Positions 60,119 through 64,000 of a stretch of 64,000 nt of DNA are shown here, piece after piece (within the stretch, counting starts at the first letter, position 1; the number at the start of each line of letters is the position of its first letter). The translations under genes and the position numbers were made by a program. The notes under the pieces are model-generated. The model was not told the DNA's origin. It worked only from the letters and a program-made list of their open reading frames with translations, and made no database searches. The stretch comes from SOJZ01 sp964556565 (GTDB lineage: Archaea; Thermoproteota; Bathyarchaeia; Bathyarchaeales; Bathyarchaeaceae). Location: the NCBI GenBank assembly GCA_964556565.1, contig CAZKWF010000001.1:1-64000 (forward strand), written 5' to 3'.

Positions 60119-61282
60119 CTATTGTGTAACAGAGTGATACCAATTGATTATGTATTCTGGCAGGTTTAGTCCTCTTTCACTCAGTCTTTCAGCAAGTTTC
60201 ACGGGTAATGGGCTTAGGACGTATGCTGCTCGCATATAAAACCTCCTAGGTTGACCTAACTTCACAGTTTCTTCTAGGGCTATTTGGAAGTCTGACTTCT
60301 CGGCTAAAGTTGACTTTCTTGTCCCCGTGATTGACAGAACCATTCCGTTCAGTTTTTTGAAGACATCACACCAGTTGATGACAGGTTTTGTTTCTCCGGA
60401 AAACGACACCAAGATCTCAAAGTCTCCGGCTCTAGGATGTGGTGTGTTCACCCCCCGGGCTATGTATACGTTGTCTCCCAAAAAGCCCTTGATGTGAAAA
60501 AGCCTTATGGCAACCATCTTAATGATCTCGTTTGCCGTGCCTCGCCCCCCAAGAAAAACGTTGGTCCGCTTTTCCATCATATCAACAAGGTGTGCATAGG
60601 TTTCCGACTCCAAATTCGAGTCGATCATGGGTCCTAGCTTTGTGAATTCCTCTTCACAAAGTTGAAACACTCCATCCAATTTGAGGTTTCGGAAGATCGC
60701 TTCGGTCATCATACACAAAAGGAATAGGCTACCAAGTTCGAACACATCGCCCATAATACCTATCTCGCTGTATTCCAAGGAAGGCTTCGAGCTTCGTCGC
60801 CCTTTCAATTTGGCGACATGCCCGTGTTCACGAACTATTTTGGCTAATGGTGAGTTCGTGTTAGAGGTTATAAGTCCCATAGAAAATTTCGACGTCTTCT
60901 TGTCTTCGATATATCTTGCCAAGTCTTGCGCCATTGTCACGGAGTCTCCGGAGAGGCCGCTTCCAGAGTTGATTAATAGCAAGATCTTTTTGTATCTTCT
61001 TTCAAGTTCGGCTGCCGCATCGTACATGTTTTTCCCAGGAAAACCTGGGTCGTCGGGGGTCAACACCACTTTGTTTCTCCAGCCTATCTGGCTCATTGCA
61101 ATTTGGCTCATTGCAGCGTTCAGGGAATATAATGATCTTCCAGATCCGCCACAGACTACGCAGTTTGCAGATTTTAAGTTCTCATAAAGTGGTAACAGTT
61201 TTTTTCTTTTTATGGCAAGAATGTTATCTTGTATCCTATTAACGTATCCTATACGACTAATCTTGCTTCTGATTGTACTCAC
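60119..61282 (-). CDS. Double-SIS-domain sugar isomerase-like protein
   Basis: 387 residues. Two SIS (sugar isomerase) folds are suggested. The first has VVCGGSGRSLYSLNAAMSQI and LLINSGSGLSGDSVTMA; the second has NVFLGGRGTANEIIKMVAIR and ILVSFSGETKPVI. It may bind phosphosugars as isomerase or regulator. A 15-nt tandem duplication in the first domain gives a repeated MSQIA/MSQIG. Confidence 0.78.
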   Translation of the reverse strand: MSTIRSKISRIGYVNRIQDNILAIKRKKLLPLYENLKSANCVVCGGSGRSLYSLNAAMSQIAMSQIGWRNKVVLTPDDPGFPGKNMYDAAAELERRYKKILLLINSGSGLSGDSVTMAQDLARYIEDKKTSKFSMGLITSNTNSPLAKIVREHGHVAKLKGRRSSKPSLEYSEIGIMGDVFELGSLFLLCMMTEAIFRNLKLDGVFQLCEEEFTKLGPMIDSNLESETYAHLVDMMEKRTNVFLGGRGTANEIIKMVAIRLFHIKGFLGDNVYIARGVNTPHPRAGDFEILVSFSGETKPVINWCDVFKKLNGMVLSITGTRKSTLAEKSDFQIALEETVKLGQPRRFYMRAAYVLSPLPVKLAERLSERGLNLPEYIINWYHSVTQ

Positions 61283-61365
61283 ACCTTATTAGAAGAAATG
61301 CCTCTAGCAATTTAAATCTTGAACCATTATGCGTGCATTTGTGTACAAAATAGTGGGCTCTAGGG

Positions 61366-62067
61366 TCATGAATCCGTTGCTTTTCTCAGTGCAGCCATCG
61401 CTAGTAACCGCGTAGAATCCAATGTTGGCAGAGGTGAATCTTCTTGGGTTATGAGAAGAGGTATCTCGGTGCAGCCAAGAACTACGGCGTCACAGCCTCG
61501 GTTTTTCAATTGGTCAATAACCTTGGTGAAGTAAGCACGAGATTTGGTGGTGAACAAGCCCTTAACCAGTTTGTCGAAAATTATCTCGTTAATGTGTCCT
61601 TGTTCATTTGTCGTTGGTATCAGGTGGTCAATGTTCACGGCGGCAAGCTTGGTGGGATAAACTGGGCCTTCCATCAAATAGCATGTGCCCAGTATGCCGA
61701 GGCATTTGTAGTTTTTGCGTGCTGCCTCAGCGGCAACTATTTCAGCAATGTGAAGCCAAGGTAATGTTGATTCCTCGGTGACTTGGTCAAATGCTTGATG
61801 GATTGTGTTGTCGGGACATATGATGAAGTCTGCTCCTGCCTTCGCCACCTTTTCTGCTGACGATAACATCAAATCTGCTACTTGGTCCCAATTGCCTGCT
61901 TCGATGTGTCGCATGTATTCGTTAAGGGGATAAGTGTGCATTGTGATCTCGGGATGTGAGTGTTTTCCCATCTGTTTCATCCCTTCTATGCAGATTGTGC
62001 GATAACAGAGGGCGGCTCCTTCTGCGCTGCATGCGACTATGCCGATGTGCTCAGTCTTTTTCTTCAC
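61366..62067 (-). CDS. Aspartate/glutamate racemase family protein
   Basis: 233 residues. Catalytic cysteines sit in FIICPDNTIH and VVLGCTEIPLL, the two-Cys arrangement of cofactor-independent Asp/Glu racemases. The N-terminus GIVACSAEGAALCYRTI is a variant of the usual GGMGP start, so the substrate may differ from aspartate. Confidence 0.88.
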   Translation of the reverse strand: MKKKTEHIGIVACSAEGAALCYRTICIEGMKQMGKHSHPEITMHTYPLNEYMRHIEAGNWDQVADLMLSSAEKVAKAGADFIICPDNTIHQAFDQVTEESTLPWLHIAEIVAAEAARKNYKCLGILGTCYLMEGPVYPTKLAAVNIDHLIPTTNEQGHINEIIFDKLVKGLFTTKSRAYFTKVIDQLKNRGCDAVVLGCTEIPLLITQEDSPLPTLDSTRLLAMAALRKATDS

Positions 62068-62261
62068 TATGTTATAACCCCCACAGTTTTGTCATAGTTT
62101 TTGCCTTTTGAAAGCTTTGCTCTTGAACGCCTGAAACACTGTTTGCTGAATTGGAATGAGCAGGTGACAGCTACATAGAAGATAAGTTTCAACATTCAAC
62201 TATTGGAAAAAGCCAAGATATATGAATAAATTATATAAACGAATTAGCTTAACCACTCTTC

Positions 62262-62537
62262 ATGCCAAACAAAGTTCATTGCGCCCACATCCTCGTAAAG
62301 ACTGAAAAAGAGGCAAAAGAGATTCTGGAACGGTTGAAGAAAGGAGAAAAGTTTACAAACATCGCCAAAGAAGTTTCGCTCTGTCCCTCAGGAAAACAGG
62401 GTGGAGACCTTGGAACATTCGGCAGAGGAAAGATGGTGAAGGAATTCGAGAACGCCGCTTTTGCCCTCCAGAAAGGACAGACTTCACCTATTGTAAAAAC
62501 GAAGTTTGGATACCACATAGTAAAGAGGCTTGAATAA
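62262..62537 (+). CDS. Parvulin-type peptidyl-prolyl isomerase
   Basis: 91 residues, single PpiC/rotamase domain. HCAHILVKTEKEAKEIL, CPSGKQGGDLGTFGRGKMVK and FGYHIVKRLE are the standard blocks. No signal peptide, so cytoplasmic. Small stand-alone archaeal parvulins are common. Confidence 0.95.
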   Translation: MPNKVHCAHILVKTEKEAKEILERLKKGEKFTNIAKEVSLCPSGKQGGDLGTFGRGKMVKEFENAAFALQKGQTSPIVKTKFGYHIVKRLE

Positions 62538-62783
62538 CCAAAATTCTCCTTCGTACAATCGTGTCTAAAGACTAAATGCTGGTTGTATAGAGCTAGTTGT
62601 GACACGGTGACCGTGCATTACGAGTTGGACTTGACCTAATTTTCCTTCGCGCTTGCTAAACCTTTTTATATGAGGGTTGCTGTTTAGTCGGTTGTCACAT
62701 TAACTCATGTTGAATTAAAGAAGCTTTTTGAAGGCTTTTGAAAGATTACATGCGGAATTTTTGTGACAGGAGATGTGAAATAT

Positions 62784-63899
62784 ATGCAAATAGAATATTT
62801 CAAAGATTTGCCTTTGAGTTCAGAAGTTATGAAAGGCATTGAGGAGCTTGGATTCAGTAATCTTTTCCCAATTCAAGCTCAAGCGATAATACCATTACTT
62901 GAAGGAAAAGATGTCATTGGACAGGCAAAGACCGGAACAGGAAAGACTGCGGCTTTCGGAATACCGATGATTGAACGACTAGACCCGAAAATCAACAGTG
63001 TTCAAGGTTTAGTCTTGGAGCCTACACGCGAGCTTGCTATACAGGTTGCAGAACACATAAGTCGACTCAACAAATATGCACCATTCAAGGTTTTGCCAAT
63101 TTACGGAGGAGAATCTATTCGGAAACAGATATACGCATTGGAAAGAGGGGTCCACATTGTTGTGGGCACGCCGGGTCGCATGATAGATCATTTGAAACGA
63201 GGAACATTGAATCTGGCGTCAGTGAAAATTGTTGTTCTTGATGAGGCTGATAGAATGCTGGATATGGGGTTCATAGATGATATAGAATACATACTTTCAA
63301 AGGTGCCGGTGAACAGGCAGACAAGTCTTTTCTCGGCAACAATAGACAAGTCTGTAATGAATGTGTGCAATAGATACATGAGGAACCCTGAAAAAATACT
63401 TGTAAGCAAAGACGAAATAGCCCTTACACAGATAGACCAGTATTACATGGTTGTAAACCCTAAAGGCAAATTCAGAATCCTATGTGACATATTAGACGAA
63501 AATCACATAGAACGGGCTATAATATTCTGCAGAACACGCATAGGCACAAGCACACTAGCAGACAAATTGAGGGAAAGAGGCTACGACGCAAGACCTTTGC
63601 ATGCAGGCTTCACACAAGCGCAAAGAGACTTTGTTCTTAATTCCTTCAGAGACAGAAAGCTGAAGTTGCTTGTTGCAACGGATGTAGCTGCAAGAGGCTT
63701 GGACATTCAAGGAATAACCCATATAATAAACTATGACATCCCATTAGACGCATTAGTGTACTTTCACAGGATTGGGCGGACAGCTAGAGTGGGACGCCCG
63801 GGAACAGCGATTACGCTTGTAGGCTACGGAGAAATACCTGAACTTAACCAGATAAAATCTTTGACGAAAACTACTATTGACGAGTTGGAGCATAGCTAG
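62784..63899 (+). CDS. DEAD-box RNA helicase
   Basis: 371 residues. Full motif set: FPIQAQAI (Q motif), AKTGTGKT (I), PTRELA (Ia), TPGR (Ib), DEAD (II), SAT (III), RPLHAGF and VATDVAARGLDI (V), HRIGRTAR (VI). The protein ends soon after the core, with no accessory tail. ATG 62784 follows AGGAGATG; the GTG at 62763 is a possible longer start. It unwinds structured RNA. The last 100 bp of the window show no gene. Confidence 0.95.
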   Translation: MQIEYFKDLPLSSEVMKGIEELGFSNLFPIQAQAIIPLLEGKDVIGQAKTGTGKTAAFGIPMIERLDPKINSVQGLVLEPTRELAIQVAEHISRLNKYAPFKVLPIYGGESIRKQIYALERGVHIVVGTPGRMIDHLKRGTLNLASVKIVVLDEADRMLDMGFIDDIEYILSKVPVNRQTSLFSATIDKSVMNVCNRYMRNPEKILVSKDEIALTQIDQYYMVVNPKGKFRILCDILDENHIERAIIFCRTRIGTSTLADKLRERGYDARPLHAGFTQAQRDFVLNSFRDRKLKLLVATDVAARGLDIQGITHIINYDIPLDALVYFHRIGRTARVGRPGTAITLVGYGEIPELNQIKSLTKTTIDELEHS

Positions 63900-64000
63900 G
63901 CACAGATAAAACGGGAGAATTTGTGAGGATATATAGCCGCTTTGTCTGCAGGCTAGATGTTGCAGAGAAAGTGGTCACTTTTTCCCAGAAAAGATAACCG

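Noticed and set aside
61085..61125. 15-nt tandem repeat in the SIS gene as a programmed repeat
   Set aside because: Only two units, in frame, adding five residues; an ordinary slippage duplication.

Overview
The window looks like a piece of an archaeal chromosome, most likely from the Thermoproteota, with Bathyarchaeia as my best guess. The evidence is sn-glycerol-1-phosphate dehydrogenase and UbiA-type lipid genes, archaeal Cdv/ESCRT cell-division genes, a proteasome beta subunit next to the archaeal termination ribonuclease aCPSF1, an intron-containing tRNA, TATA-box promoters with mostly leaderless starts, and a tetrahydromethanopterin-linked C1 pathway. No methyl-coenzyme M reductase, rRNA, CRISPR array or recognisable insertion sequence was seen. 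The lineage call is inference; the archaeal call is firm.

Layout. 0-10 kb: end of a peptide-type ABC binding protein, an UPF0282 metallo-hydrolase, a divergent arsenite methyltransferase/PadR-like pair, tRNA-Gly(CCC), an Lrp-like regulator, a DUF1028 protein and a large Lhr-type helicase. 10-14 kb: a four-gene Cdv operon (ESCRT-III paralogue, CdvA, CdvB, CdvC/Vps4), followed by a structured inverted repeat and a 49-residue zinc ribbon. 14.6-24.4 kb: C1 metabolism, with ftr and ubiX on one strand, a reductive-dehalogenase-like protein, two PhoU/TrkA_C proteins, then fwdD-B-A-C-mch. Together ftr, fwd and mch cover the CO2-to-methenyl-tetrahydromethanopterin steps of the archaeal Wood-Ljungdahl methyl branch. 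24.5-30.3 kb is accessory: palindromic operators, an ECF-like membrane protein, a cassette of three membrane-associated genes between 32-33 bp direct repeats, a zinc-ribbon tyrosine recombinase and a coiled-coil protein. 30.6-43.5 kb: tungsten-type aldehyde oxidoreductase, a glutamate-semialdehyde-aminomutase-like enzyme, MobA, a RimK-like ligase, a PPP phosphatase, a broken cupin, a transglutaminase-like protein, an EamA transporter, an acetyltransferase, FEN-1 and a TRAM-OB-TRAM operon. 43.9-52.7 kb: a DUF72-zinc-finger fusion, two decayed acetyltransferases, a membrane-anchored winged-helix protein facing a secreted protein, FKBP, egsA, two PadR regulators, UbiA, MscL and an ASCH protein. 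53.4-64 kb: psmB (frame interrupted), aCPSF1, SepF, a V4R protein, an S9 peptidase, a SIS protein, an Asp/Glu racemase, a parvulin and a DEAD-box helicase.

The most unusual signal is a recurrent non-coding element found at six loci. It has a C-run/G-run hairpin (best form CCCCCCTAGGTAGGGGGG), then TCTA, a GA-repeat box, and about 5-10 nt later a GCAAAYAAC-like box. All six copies point at the gene that follows, 68-107 nt before its start codon and ahead of the TATA box where one is visible. The targets are an Lrp-like regulator, AOR, cupin, GNAT/FEN-1, psmB/aCPSF1 and SepF. The genes behind it have an extreme A/C bias at third codon positions that fades with distance. I know of no described archaeal element with this architecture. 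Two of the targets (psmB and cupin) also have interrupted reading frames.
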